Assembly: GCA_022494885.1 (NCBI GenBank)
Contig: JAGVSM010001203.1
Span: forward strand, 1 to 64,000
DNA from: Micrasema longulum
Lineage: Eukaryota > Arthropoda > Insecta > Trichoptera > Brachycentridae
Length of the DNA stretch: 64,000 bases
Direction: 5' to 3'
The notes beneath the pieces were generated by a model. That model did not search any database, was not told the DNA's origin, and saw only the letters and a program-made list of their open reading frames with translations. Made by a program: the position numbers and the translations under genes. Shown in pieces: positions 55,301-62,530 of this stretch. The stretch's first letter is position 1. Every line of letters starts with the position of its first letter.

Positions 55301-58300
55301 ATAATCAGATTTTTTCTTCTGAAACATTAAAAAATATCTAGAAGTTTTTTAACGGGGCAAGTTGGCTAAAATTTGGTTAAGTGACTTGTGCTCGTTTATA
55401 ATCTGGACAATGCCAGCTGTTAGAGTTAGTGAATGGAAGGAAGTATGAGAAATAATTATTATGATGTTGTAGTTATAAATAAATATGTTTCAACCTGAGG
55501 ATGGGTAATACTGATTACCCAAAAATAGTCGTGTTATAATGTATTAAACTCTTGTGTGGTAAATTTACAAAGTGTTTTGTTTTATGTAAATTCTAAATGT
55601 TTAAACAGTAAATAATATGTTTCAAAATGTTTTTTTTCGTTTTGATATAATAATAATATTTGGCTGATTTATCTTGCACCGTTTTTGTGAAAAATCTCCT
55701 CAAGGGCGGTTTATGTAAACTTACATTCTAACTAGGTTAAAGTGACATATTATATTTTCTGATTTAAAATTGGGTATGATAAACTAAAGTGAGATTTTAG
55801 TTGGGATCTGAACTGACTGGATCTGAATGGACTACATTTCACATAGCTAGTTGAAATACACATCAGTAGCCTTATAAATAAATGCCTAGGCTTCCGTAAA
55901 TTTTGATAACTCCCTAGGGGATGGAATCCAGCCTCGTCTGCAAACATATAGATGTATTCAAATATACGTAGAGAGCGTTGGAGTAATGAACTATACATAG
56001 AGAGTAACCTCCTTAGTTTTAGAAAATTATATTTATTCCAGTGCCTGAAATATGTTCACTTAAATAAGGAATTATTTAGTAAAAATTTAAATCGTATTAG
56101 CAATAGATCCGATAGTGTACTGTCAGTTCCAGGATGCGTAACTAAGTTCGCACAGAGGCACTCCAAGAGGTCCAAGATCCTTCAATCTTCTAACTAAGGA
56201 ATTACAAAACATTAAATCACTGGTACAGTTTAAAGTAGGTTTAAGGTCTTGGATTAGCATGGAAGGAACAGATAGACACCTTTTTAAAAATAAAATGCAT
56301 ACTGCAAATAAATCCTGTTTTCATAATAACAGCATATGTTCATTTTGTTTTTCTTTTCTTTTCGTGGCCATGTCATACCATATTTATATGCTTTAAACTT
56401 ATTAATAATTAAAAAGGGAATGTCCCACGCTCAGACGCTGAAGTATTTGCGGGCATTTTTTCCAATTTATGTTATAGCTTAATTTTAAGATGTATTTTTT
56501 TAAAGTGTATTTTTGTAATTAAATTTTTTTATAAATATATGTATGGAAAAATAAAAAAATAAAAAAAAAAAAACAAAAATCCAAAATATTGCTAGGTAAA
56601 AGTAGTCGATAATGATTTTGACATACTAAAAAAATATTGATATGATTCTGTTTTTTGATTTTAGGATGAGTTGTGTGCCGATAGTAAATGAGTGTGACGG
56701 CGTCTACAATCACCAGAAGGGACGCAATATCCTACAGTGGAATGTACCTCTGGTGGACGCTTCACAGAAAACCGGCACGCTTGAATTCACGTAAGTTAAA
56801 TGTTTAACCCTTAGAACTCCCTTGGTGGGAACCCCCCCCCGCGAGAAATAAAAATATGCTGCAGCTCCTATGGCAGGAGTCATCATCATTCCCTTTCCGC
56901 ATCTTTTTTTTTATTTTTTTTTTTATATGGGAGTTGCTTTATTATTTACCTTGCTTATAATATACAAGGTTTATATTTCAAAAAGTGGATTTTTCTGCTA
57001 TTAAATATCTTAAAATTTATCTAAACTATCGGGATCAGGAGGGATATATTAATGTGGGCTAATCAGGAACTTCTCAGCATTTGCTCACGTGGAGAGGAAA
57101 CCACTTAAAACTCTTCAGGAGAAACCGGCCTGTTAGCAGTAGTCAACAGGCCTTCCGTTCCACTTGAGGAGTGTTCGGCATTTTGTTCCCTACTTTGGTT
57201 TATTTTACCAATTTCCCGCGCTATATTTATCATGTATGATACTACCTCTCGTGTGAGTTCTTTATTACCTATCACCGATGGGATGTCGCATAGATCTTCA
57301 CCCAGGCCTCTGCATCGCGCCTCCAGCTGTTGTCTTTGAAAGCTGAAAAAGGGGCAATGCATCAACAGGTGAGGGACATCTTGAGGAGTTTCATCGTCGC
57401 ATGGGCAGCTGTCGATCTCTGAGAGCTTGAAGCGATGCAGGTAGCTATCTAATGGTGCACAAGGCACTGCATTTGTACACCGATCGCAGCGTTTCTCGAT
57501 CATTTCTGTTCCATGAAGGTAAGATGATCAGGCGCCAGTCCGTCTATGAAATATATTTTAGTGTAAAAACACCTTTTTGAATCAATATTTCATGCCAACC
57601 ATGTCGGGAATCGAACCTGAGACCTCTTGCATTGTAGGCATATGCGCCTGCCGCTACACCACGAAGCCTCGTCGGCTGACTATAAAAATAAACCTTTCTT
57701 GAAAAAATACTAATAAATAAAATAAATCTAATTTTTACAAATGTCAACAAAAATGATCCAGATACACTTCTCAGTTCAGTTCGGTGCCGAAAATCGGCGT
57801 TTATTATAAGTAAAGCATAGTATTATTATGTTCTGTTTGCGAAACAGCGAAGATGGTAAAAAAAATACCCAATGCGTTATCCTTTATTTGCTTTGCCACG
57901 GAGCCCTAAATACAATGAATGCAATTACCTACCTTATTCTGGGTTCTGGCACCTCTTTGTCTAGAACTCTAGAACTGTCGCGGCAGTCAGGTTTAGATCA
58001 GATCTTGTGGTCAGGAAGGAGGAGCACTTGACGATTACACGACACAGTGGCTTTAATAAGTTATTGATCGCAAAATTAGCTTATTTGCTATTGCGATGAG
58101 AATATAAAAGCACATGCACACAATCAGTTCAGTTGTTATTATGGGGCCGGGACAATATCGGTACCCACAGTAGGCAATTGCAACATCTTAACCAGGGCCC
58201 AGTAGGTAGCAAATAATTTTTGAACGCCTCATCCTAGTAAATATGCTATGTATATATATATATATATATGTACAAATAGAGTAAATATGGCGTAACCACA

Positions 58301-58765
58301 GCATTTTCATTTTGTGTAAATATAAAATACAACATATTTTTTATTAGAGGTGTCTAAAGATAATTATTACGAAATTGAATAATATATAAAAATATGATAA
58401 TCTTAAGAAAAATATGGAGCTAAAAAAATCAAAACAGGCAAAGTATAATATAATCCTTAACAGGTTTCTCTATAAACAATATAAAATAAGAGAAGTCGTT
58501 TGTATAATATAATGTAATGTTTAAGCACCTTTTTAAACTTATTCTTGTTTCATTTAAATTTAAATGTCTATGTATTTTTTCTAGCGCCGCCTCCTCAGTT
58601 CCTAATGATTTCTTCCCACTCCAAGTGACCTTCACATCGGAAACTCCGTACACCAATATTTCTCCAGACACGGTTGTGGGACTTTCTGAAGGAGGCACTC
58701 CGGGAGACAGTGTTAAATTCTCCATAGAAAAATCTTTCATTCCAGAGAAATACGAAGTGGTGTAG
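40324..58765 (+). CDS. deltaCOP: Coatomer subunit delta (delta-COP/archain), 15 exons
   Basis: Exons: 40324-40326 (ATG only), 40480-40519, 40720-40840, 42870-42972, 43781-43900, 44148-44207, 46754-46850, 47271-47385, 48850-49008, 50028-50104, 51618-51706, 52864-53011, 54160-54271, 56665-56790, 58585-58765. All junctions are GT/AG and phases close; the sum is 1551 bp, 516 residues, close to animal delta-COP. The N-terminal longin-like/adaptin-type domain shows [26 protein letters not shown] and [14 protein letters not shown] charged linker (T-Q-E-R-E-A) and [11 protein letters not shown] lead to the C-terminal mu-homology domain with [25 protein letters not shown] and N-D-F-F-P-L. The protein is part of the COPI coat for Golgi-to-ER and intra-Golgi transport and works in the F-COPI subcomplex. 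Introns, especially 3, 6, 9-13, are full of mobile elements; no coding break is seen. Confidence 0.96.
41055..41935 (+). pseudogene. LINE-K fragment, copy 5, interrupted (delta-COP intron 3)
   Basis: 41055-41312 carries [21 protein letters not shown] and R-R-C-M-N-V; 41880-41935 carries the terminal CCTCTCTGCCTCCGGGGAAA and GGTTTGTTGTT. Between them another LINE end (41313-41879) is inserted, and about 50 bp of LINE-K is lost at the junction. Confidence 0.7.
41313..41879 (+). pseudogene. LINE C-terminal fragment nested in LINE-K
   Basis: The frame to 41538 reads [26 protein letters not shown] and [11 protein letters not shown], the usual end of CR1/jockey-type LINE proteins. The 3' UTR has TCCTCGGCACGGGTAACCCC and ends in an AATAAATAAAATTTAAAAA tail. 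A 3' end of the same family is at 45235-45345 on the minus strand. Confidence 0.65.
42280..42680 (-). pseudogene. CR1/L2-like LINE 3' end (delta-COP intron 3)
   Basis: Read on the minus strand from ~42660: [13 protein letters not shown], then [10 protein letters not shown]. The 3' UTR runs to about 42290 with GCCATTTGGCAATAAGCCCG. The element is 5'-truncated. Confidence 0.7.
42690..42826 (+). repeat. Family R 3' part next to delta-COP exon 4
   Basis: TTCTTCCATCTGTTGTTTTT, ATTTCACCTACTACGAGGCA and the terminal TTTTTATACTTATTC of family R end only ~44 bp before the exon 4 acceptor (42869/42870), so the repeat may now contribute the branch-point region. Confidence 0.6.
43195..43355 (-). repeat. 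tRNA-derived SINE A, copy 3 (delta-COP intron 4)
   Basis: Minus strand: the head around GTGGCTAGTGTCTCGGACTC, B box GGTTCGAATCCC and body with GAGTTGTTTACAACTC. The 5' end of the head is lost near 43350. Confidence 0.7.
44219..44730. mobile_element. TTAA-flanked piggyBac-like MITE, copy 3
   Basis: Opposite orientation to copies 1 and 2: TTAA-CCTTTCCCTTACTGTCCT at the left, CCGGGGAGGGAGGG-TTAA at the right. The left TTAA is only 11 bases after the exon 6 splice donor (CAG|GTGAGT at 44207/44208). The ~512-bp copy is shorter than the other two, with a different interior near 44400-44500. Confidence 0.75.
44885..45000. repeat. Long hairpin (33-bp arms) in delta-COP intron 6
   Basis: Left arm 44885-44917 (core TTAAACTTATAATATTAGAA, then ATTAAACACTGA) and right arm 44968-45000 are reverse complements with one mismatch, around a 50-base AT-rich loop. 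No target duplication is evident. Confidence 0.75.
45005..46090. other. delta-COP intron 6, degraded retroelement sequence
   Basis: 45235-45345 on the minus strand repeats the LINE 3' end of 41780-41879 (TTCCTCGGCACGGGACATCC). The rest, including a frame of 78 codons at 45836-46072 (-), has no motif that I can name. Confidence 0.4.
46105..46480 (+). repeat. Family R repeat, long copy (delta-COP intron 6)
   Basis: Begins with TTGAGTATGTCCAAATGTTT, then GGCTGGATTTCCTCCCTTGG, the AGTCTAGGCATTTACAGGGC core and ends with CAATTTTTTTACTTCTTA. It is followed by an inverted partial copy (46492-46680). Confidence 0.65.
46492..46680 (-). repeat. Family R repeat, inverted partial copy
   Basis: Reads backwards through AGTGTGTAAAGTGGCCACTT and AGCTCATAAGCCCTGTAAAT. 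With the copy on its left it makes an inverted pair just before delta-COP exon 7. Confidence 0.6.
47511..48111. mobile_element. MITE-like element in delta-COP intron 8
   Basis: ATGAGGAATTCCA (47511-47523) is the exact reverse complement of TGGAATTCCTCAT (48099-48111). The 575-bp interior is non-coding and includes GACGTCACTCC and ATGACGTCACTAC in opposite halves. Confidence 0.55.
48240..48775 (+). pseudogene. LINE-M fragment, copy 2 (delta-COP intron 8)
   Basis: The frame at 48264-48482 reads [12 protein letters not shown], a post-RT motif common in non-LTR reverse transcriptases. The 3' UTR ends with CCAACTCAACACAGGGCTCT and TGGCCTCATAGAGTTTGGGA, as at 22620-22700. Confidence 0.6.
49080..49303 (-). 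pseudogene. Penelope-like GIY-YIG endonuclease fragment
   Basis: From 49303 the frame reads [11 protein letters not shown], then [19 protein letters not shown] and S-T-I-A-E-H-F. V-Y ... Y-I-G with the catalytic-type arginine after T-G is the GIY-YIG nuclease signature; the C-x2-C inserted between the two motifs and the E-H-K...H pattern are typical of the endonuclease domain of Penelope-like retroelements. Only this domain survives; no RT part is visible upstream on the minus strand. It lies in delta-COP intron 9, ~400 bp from hammerhead-like cassettes. A bacterial-type or host GIY-YIG gene is unlikely given the truncated, intronic context. Confidence 0.7.
49690..49965. repeat. Inverted-repeat cassette with hammerhead-like arms (intron 9)
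   Basis: The arms share TTAATAAAATTTATATAAAA, then ACCACTCACCG and TCTGTCTACCGGTTTC, on both sides of a ~115-bp centre. The right arm keeps only GAAACCGGTAGACA of the ribozyme-like core. The right flank continues TCAAATGTTGGACCACAAAG, a tail also found after the cassette at 53561-53714, and ends ~40 bp before the exon 10 acceptor. Confidence 0.7.
49736..49778 (-). ncRNA. Hammerhead ribozyme-like motif, minus strand
   Basis: Read on the minus strand: stem I TGTC, conserved box CTGACGA, stem II GAGACG / CGTCTC closed by a GGTTA-type loop, GAAA, then the self-complementary ACCGGT stem III, A as the base before the cut, and GACA closing stem I. One extra A stands between CTGACGA and stem II. All invariant core bases are present. 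The very short palindromic stem III would work only in a dimer, as known for minimal hammerheads of Penelope-like elements and retrozymes. Activity is not shown. Confidence 0.6.
50195..50230. repeat. TTTA/TATT simple repeat (intron 10)
   Basis: About five to six units of TATT in a row, a tetranucleotide microsatellite. Confidence 0.8.
50562..51178. mobile_element. Foldback element with 115-bp arms (intron 10)
   Basis: The arms 50562-50676 and 51064-51178 are reverse complements without gaps over 115 bases and with few mismatches. Each arm contains, on the outward-pointing strand, CCAGT/ACTGG pairing around CTCGAAGA, a TCGC-type stem, GAAAC and CGGTC, a layout close to a hammerhead. The ~390-bp centre has no coding content. 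Confidence 0.75.
50592..50638 (-). ncRNA. Hammerhead-like motif with altered core (left arm)
   Basis: Minus strand: CCAGT, CTCGAAGA, TGTCACGAAAGCGAT, GAAA, CCGGTC, ACTGG. It follows hammerhead order with a 5-bp stem I, but the CUGANGA box has an extra C (CTCGAAGA), so catalysis is doubtful. The right arm (51102-51148, +) has the perfect stem II TCGC-AAAA-GCGA but a mismatch in stem I. Confidence 0.4.
51245..51565 (+). repeat. Family R repeat (intron 10)
   Basis: Starts TTAATTAACATATTACAACA, has AGTCTAGGCATCTACAGGGC, AACATTCACCATTCTGCCCA and ends CAATTTCTATACTTCTTC, ~50 bp before the exon 11 acceptor at 51617. Confidence 0.65.
51710..52860. other. delta-COP intron 11
   Basis: 51770-52030 is G+C-richer; its minus strand reads [14 protein letters not shown] and [14 protein letters not shown]. 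It looks like a coding remnant of a mobile element, but I cannot name the family. The remainder is AT-rich without features. Confidence 0.4.
53105..53295 (-). repeat. SINE B, copy 2 (diverged), intron 12
   Basis: Minus strand head near 53290 with GGTGTAGTGGTTGGCACATT and GTTCGATTCCTGGC, body with the TGCTTCTGTTGCCAGT equivalent. It is directly followed by copy 3, so two SINE B units stand head to tail. Confidence 0.6.
53285..53560 (-). repeat. SINE B, copy 3 (most complete), intron 12
   Basis: The minus strand runs from the head GTCGGCCTCGTGGTGTAACG with B box GGGTTCGATTCCCG, through AAATATTTATTTAAAAGGGT and GGTACCTGAAGCATAAG, to the tail with GGTGTACCAATGCAGTGCCC and GTGCGGAAAGGGAATGATGA. 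The tail phrase GCACCTAATGGTGC is palindromic. Confidence 0.75.
53583..53627 (-). ncRNA. Hammerhead ribozyme-like motif (left arm)
   Basis: Minus strand: GTGTC, CTGACGA, A, GAGA...TCTC stem II, GAAA, CCGGTA, GACAT. Stem I pairs GTGTC with GACAT, with one G-U pair. All canonical core bases are kept; stem III is the palindrome ACCGGT. Confidence 0.6.
53649..53692 (+). ncRNA. Hammerhead ribozyme-like motif (right arm)
   Basis: Plus strand, transcribed in delta-COP sense: GTGTC, CTGACGA, A, GAGACAAGTACCTCTC (4-bp stem II GAGA/TCTC), GAAA, CCGGTA, GACAT. As the unit is in the same sense as the host gene, it would be present in the delta-COP pre-mRNA. Cleavage would be expected after the A of CCGGTA if it is active; that is inference. 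Confidence 0.62.
54343..55135 (-). mobile_element. P-like element with THAP exon (intron 13)
   Basis: The terminal repeats CATAGAATTAAGAATAGTCC and, from the right, CATAGAATTAAAAATAGTCC differ at one base. The 9-mer GTTTCAGCT flanks both ends (54334-54342, 55136-55144), in agreement with an ~8-bp P-type duplication. It was inserted in a family R copy, whose AAAGGTTTCAGCTC and CTCTTCTTTATG parts lie on each side. On the minus strand, ATG at 54991 opens [11 protein letters not shown], a THAP first exon. At 793 bp it is too short for a transposase. Confidence 0.75.
55960..56560 (+). pseudogene. LINE C-terminal fragment (intron 13)
   Basis: Frame 1 reads [12 protein letters not shown] and [11 protein letters not shown]; after a shift near 56190 it continues [14 protein letters not shown] and L-R-S-W-I-S. 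It ends in an A-rich tail at ~56545-56575. Typical post-RT end of a LINE protein; 5'-truncated. Confidence 0.6.
56874..57675 (-). repeat. SINE B, copy 4, split by a LINE end (intron 14)
   Basis: The head lies at ~57595-57670 (minus), the tail at 56874-56899 (CATCATCATTCCCTTTCCGC). Between 56900 and 57448 a LINE 3' end is inserted; the four bases ATCT occur at both junctions (CGC-ATCT and GCT-ATCT-AATGG), and the uninterrupted copy at 53297-53350 gives the original order. Confidence 0.75.
56904..57448 (-). pseudogene. LINE 3' end nested in SINE B
   Basis: Minus strand from 57448: [36 protein letters not shown]. This C-x-C...H-x4-C knuckle followed by R-x-x-L is the end of jockey/I-type LINE RT proteins. 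The poly(A) tail is the T-run at 56905-56930 on the plus strand. Confidence 0.75.
57680..58584. other. delta-COP intron 14, remainder
   Basis: AT-rich. A (TA)n run sits at ~58252-58270. No coding feature found. Confidence 0.45.
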
Positions 58766-58938
58766 ATGCATCATTGTAACACGTAATATATAGATTGTCC
58801 TGTTGTCATAAACAGAACGCCCTCTAGAAACAACACCCATCTATATTCAACTGCAGAAAGCATCTTCTTTAGAATTATATATTGCAACCTCCTCCCGTTA
58901 TTTTGTAATACACATTTAATAGCCATTATTTATTAAAA

Positions 58939-58973
58939 AATAAATGTAATTGTTCATTTTGACACTCAATAAA
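58939..58973 (+). terminator. delta-COP poly(A) signals
   Basis: Two AATAAA hexamers (58939-58944 and 58968-58973) lie 174 and 203 bp after the stop codon, the second followed by TATGTTGTGCTCTCTGTATG, a GU-rich downstream element. Confidence 0.7.
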
Positions 58974-59084
58974 TATGTTGTGCTCTCTGTATGTGGTTAT
59001 AATGAACTTTTCAGTTATAGCAGTTTGGCACAGTGTACTACATTCCAAATTATATTAAATGTCATACTTTTTTCATTGAAACAT

Positions 59085-59250
59085 TTGCGTTCCTGATTTA
59101 CCTAAATATTTCGATTTTGGGGACCATTTTCAACAAGTTGTAAACAACTTACTATGAGAAAATGTAAAGTGAGTTGTGGTAGATCGGGGTGTGAGCCCCG
59201 GACCTCCGATCCGTGTATCCACAACACTAGCCACAGAACCACAACCTGAA
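59085..59250 (-). repeat. tRNA-derived SINE A, copy 4
   Basis: Minus strand head CAGGTTGTGGTTCTGTGGCT and body with GTAAGTTGTTTACAACTTGT. The B box is mutated (GGCTCACACCCC). Confidence 0.65.
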
Positions 59251-59254
59251 ATGC

Positions 59255-60515
59255 AATTTTTTGCACCCTTGACAGGGGGGTGCGATATAAAGTTCGATCG
59301 ATAATCAACCAGTCAATTTCTATAGAGAATAAAATGCAAGGAAAGTTATTTACCCACAAATTAAAATACCATCTGTTAGATTATAACACCACCTTATAAT
59401 TATACATCACTTTCTTCAAACCTTCACCTGATAGTTCTACTTAGGGATGTGAATCTGCAAAATGTTTATTTTATTTGCGTAAATCTACTTTTCAGGGGTA
59501 TGAATTGAATTTATTTATATTTTCCTTCAATAAAAGTGGGGCATATTGTACAAAACGTATTTCAGTTTAAAAAAGCAACCTCATTTAACATATAAAAAAT
59601 TTTCCTCCTATAAAAAATCTATAGGCAGCCATTTTGTCAGTATTTCTGTCGCAGTTAACAGGTAGGATAATAATTATAAGTTTTCAGATTGCCATTAAAT
59701 TGTTAAAACATATGTCAACATTAATTATTTACTATATTGTGATTTCGTCTTTTGCTTAGTTCATATGCAAAATATTTTTTTCTTTACAACTCGTGTATTA
59801 TATTTTTACAGATGAATTTTCTATGAAAGAAAACGTTAATTGAATGTACTATTGTAACATATATACATAATATTATAATAAAATAAATATCTACTAATTT
59901 GTTTTTATTTTTCTTTTGGCCAAAAAAATTCAAAACAATCATTTGTACTGGGTTGATAAGAGAAACATTTATCGCATTCTTAGTGTAATAACACGCCACT
60001 GGCTAATAGAGTCGCCCATATGCAGGAAAACCATTCTACGGTTACATACCATGAAGTTAGCTACAGATTACAGCAATACAAGTTGTAGGTACTCGGGTTG
60101 AGAATGAGCAACTTTAGCCCGACAGGAAATTGGCTACGAAAAATGTTTTCTTGCGCGCAGTAAAAATTACAGCACTTAATTGTACTGCAAAATTTCTTAA
60201 AAATGTACAAAAAAAATTACCATAGTGGTGGCGGTGCGCTCTGGTACTTTTTTATTTAGGACTACACCACTGCTTCAATGTCTTTTGAACATTTCCTAAA
60301 TGAGAGACACAATTTGGACGTCTATAGATGGCATAACTGTGAATGTGTTGAAGATTTAAAAAAAAAATGCTCTTCTTTATTCATTTTAATTTATTTTTAA
60401 AAATATATACGAGTCTTTCATTAGTTAGAACAGTGCAAATTGGGCTATATTTTTTTACATAATTCCTTACATTGTAACCTAAATTACAAGTACAGAACTT
60501 CACAAAGTAAATTAT
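59255..60515. other. Gene-free AT-rich spacer
   Basis: No coding or repeat feature that I can support. Confidence 0.4.
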
Positions 60516-60519
60516 AAAT

Positions 60520-60830
60520 CTAAATTTGTTGCAGCAGAGAGGGAAAACATTTTGAGAAGGGAATATGGAAGTCTAGGCATTTACAGGTCATAAGCCCTGT
60601 CATTGGCTGGTTTAAGTGGCCACTTTACACACTGTGTAACATTCACCATTCTGCCTATGTTTAAACATCCATATTTCATCAACTCTTCCATCTGTTTACT
60701 TGTGTGAAGTAAAAGAGGTGAAACCTTTATCATGTGGGTGAGATTTATCCAACTTAACCAATTCACCTACTAGGCAACGCCTGAAAACAATTTTCCAATT
60801 TTTATACTTCTTCTTACCCCGGTTAGTTAA
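60520..60830 (+). repeat. Family R repeat, tandem unit 1
   Basis: AAATTTGTTGCAGCAGAGAG start, AGTCTAGGCATTTACAGG core, CACCTACTAGGCAACGCCTG end. Directly followed by a second unit. Confidence 0.7.
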
Positions 60831-61128
60831 TTCAAAAATGTTTTGAGTATGTCCAAATGTTTGCAGACAGGCTGGATTTCTTTCCTAGGGAGTTATTTCG
60901 ATCTAAATTTGTTGCAGCAGAGAGCGAAAACATTTTTGAGAAGGGAATATGGATTAACAGGGCTTATGACCTGCCATTGGCTGGTTTAAGTGACCACTTT
61001 ACGCACTGTGTAACATTCACCATTCTGCCTATGTTTAAACATCCAATTTCCTTAAATCTTCCCTCGGTTTACTTTTGTCAAGTAAAAAAACTGAAACCTT
61101 TATCGTGTGGGTGAGATTCATCCATTGA
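60831..61128 (+). repeat. Family R repeat, tandem unit 2
   Basis: Begins TTTTGAGTATGTCCAAATGT, then GGCTGGATTTCTTTCCTAGG and the TTGGCTGGTTTAAGTGACCA core; the end is cut short near CATCCATTGA. Confidence 0.7.
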
Positions 61129-61129
61129 A

Positions 61130-62450
61130 ATACACATATTTGTATGAAAATTTTAAGTACCTTCGTCGGTAACCTGTTAATGAAAATGTTCAGAAAAAAA
61201 AAATTGTATGCATATTCTATTTTTCATACAGAAAACTTAATTTAACTTTGTATATAAAATTGAAGATAAATGTGAACTTCTCAAATGGCAATTGTCAAAA
61301 GTCATATAAAAACCATGTTTAAGCTAGCATTTTTTACTTGAATTGGAATTTATGATCGCTTTGAAGTGGGCACTTTTTATTACAGAAGCCTATTTAAAAT
61401 ATAAATGAGAACTATCTTAAATTTCAATGCAGTAAGGAACGTGGACTAAATTTTCGGGGTCATTTATTGGTTGGATTCGATCATATGACGTCGAGATGAC
61501 AAGTCGGCAGAACATACCGAGGTAGATAGAGATAGTACAGAAGTGTACCGTCTCGATATTTACAGATGAAGATAGCGTTCGTAATTACAGCACTTAACAC
61601 CCAAGCAAGAGAAGTCACATAAAATTTTTGTATTCTCACTGGGAATCGGGCCCAGAACCTTCTGCGAGTTAGTCGAGCGTCTTAGCCACTACCCCGTGAA
61701 AGCTGCCTTTTGTTTTCAGTCTTATTTTTTGCCTTCCTGAGACATTGATTTATTACTGGACAATTAAAAATAAAAAAAAGAATGATATGAAGCAAAAAAC
61801 TAAATACAAGACAAATTCGGTCAGCAAGACCAAACAGTTAATAAATAATATTTACTATCTAAATCAGTTGCAACAGAAAAGGAAAACATTATTGAGAAGG
61901 GTATATGGAAGTCTAGGCATTTTCAGCGCTTGTCATTGGTTTTCCTTCGCTGGTATGTTACAACAAATTTCGATCTAAATAACATCTTAGGGAGGAAATC
62001 CAGCCGGTCAGCAAAAATTTGGACTTACTTAAAACATTGTTGGTTAATATATATACTAGTTAAAACAGTCCTAATTTAATATCAAAATTCAGATGAGACC
62101 CTATAAATGTCCAGACCGCCATATTAACCCTTAAGTTACAACACCGCATATGCCATTTTTATTATTTTTACAGGATGATGAAAAGACTGCTTATTTTATT
62201 AAAAAGCTCGACTAAATTATGCCTTGAAATTAATTAAAATGAAATATTTATCCATAAACGTCGCCTATTAATAACTTAGTCTAATTCCACTTCAGTTCAA
62301 TAATCATACAAATACACACAAACACGCATCCTTACATGTATATATTACACGCACGCACATATTTAAGAATGTGCCATAACTGAAGATGCATAATTATTAT
62401 TTTGAAATTTCGCTGGTCTGTCTTTTAACCTTGTAATTTAATTGTTGACT
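61130..62450. other. Spacer with SINE C and family R fragments
   Basis: 61630-61715 on the minus strand is a SINE C-type head (GGGGTAGTGGCTAAGACGCT). 61855-62045 holds a shortened family R copy ending AACATTGTTGG. No gene. Confidence 0.45.
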
Positions 62451-62530
62451 GTATGTTTCTATAATAAAAGTTTATTCCATATATTATCTTTTATTCCATA
62501 CCATTCTCAAAATATTGTTGATTAAATCAA

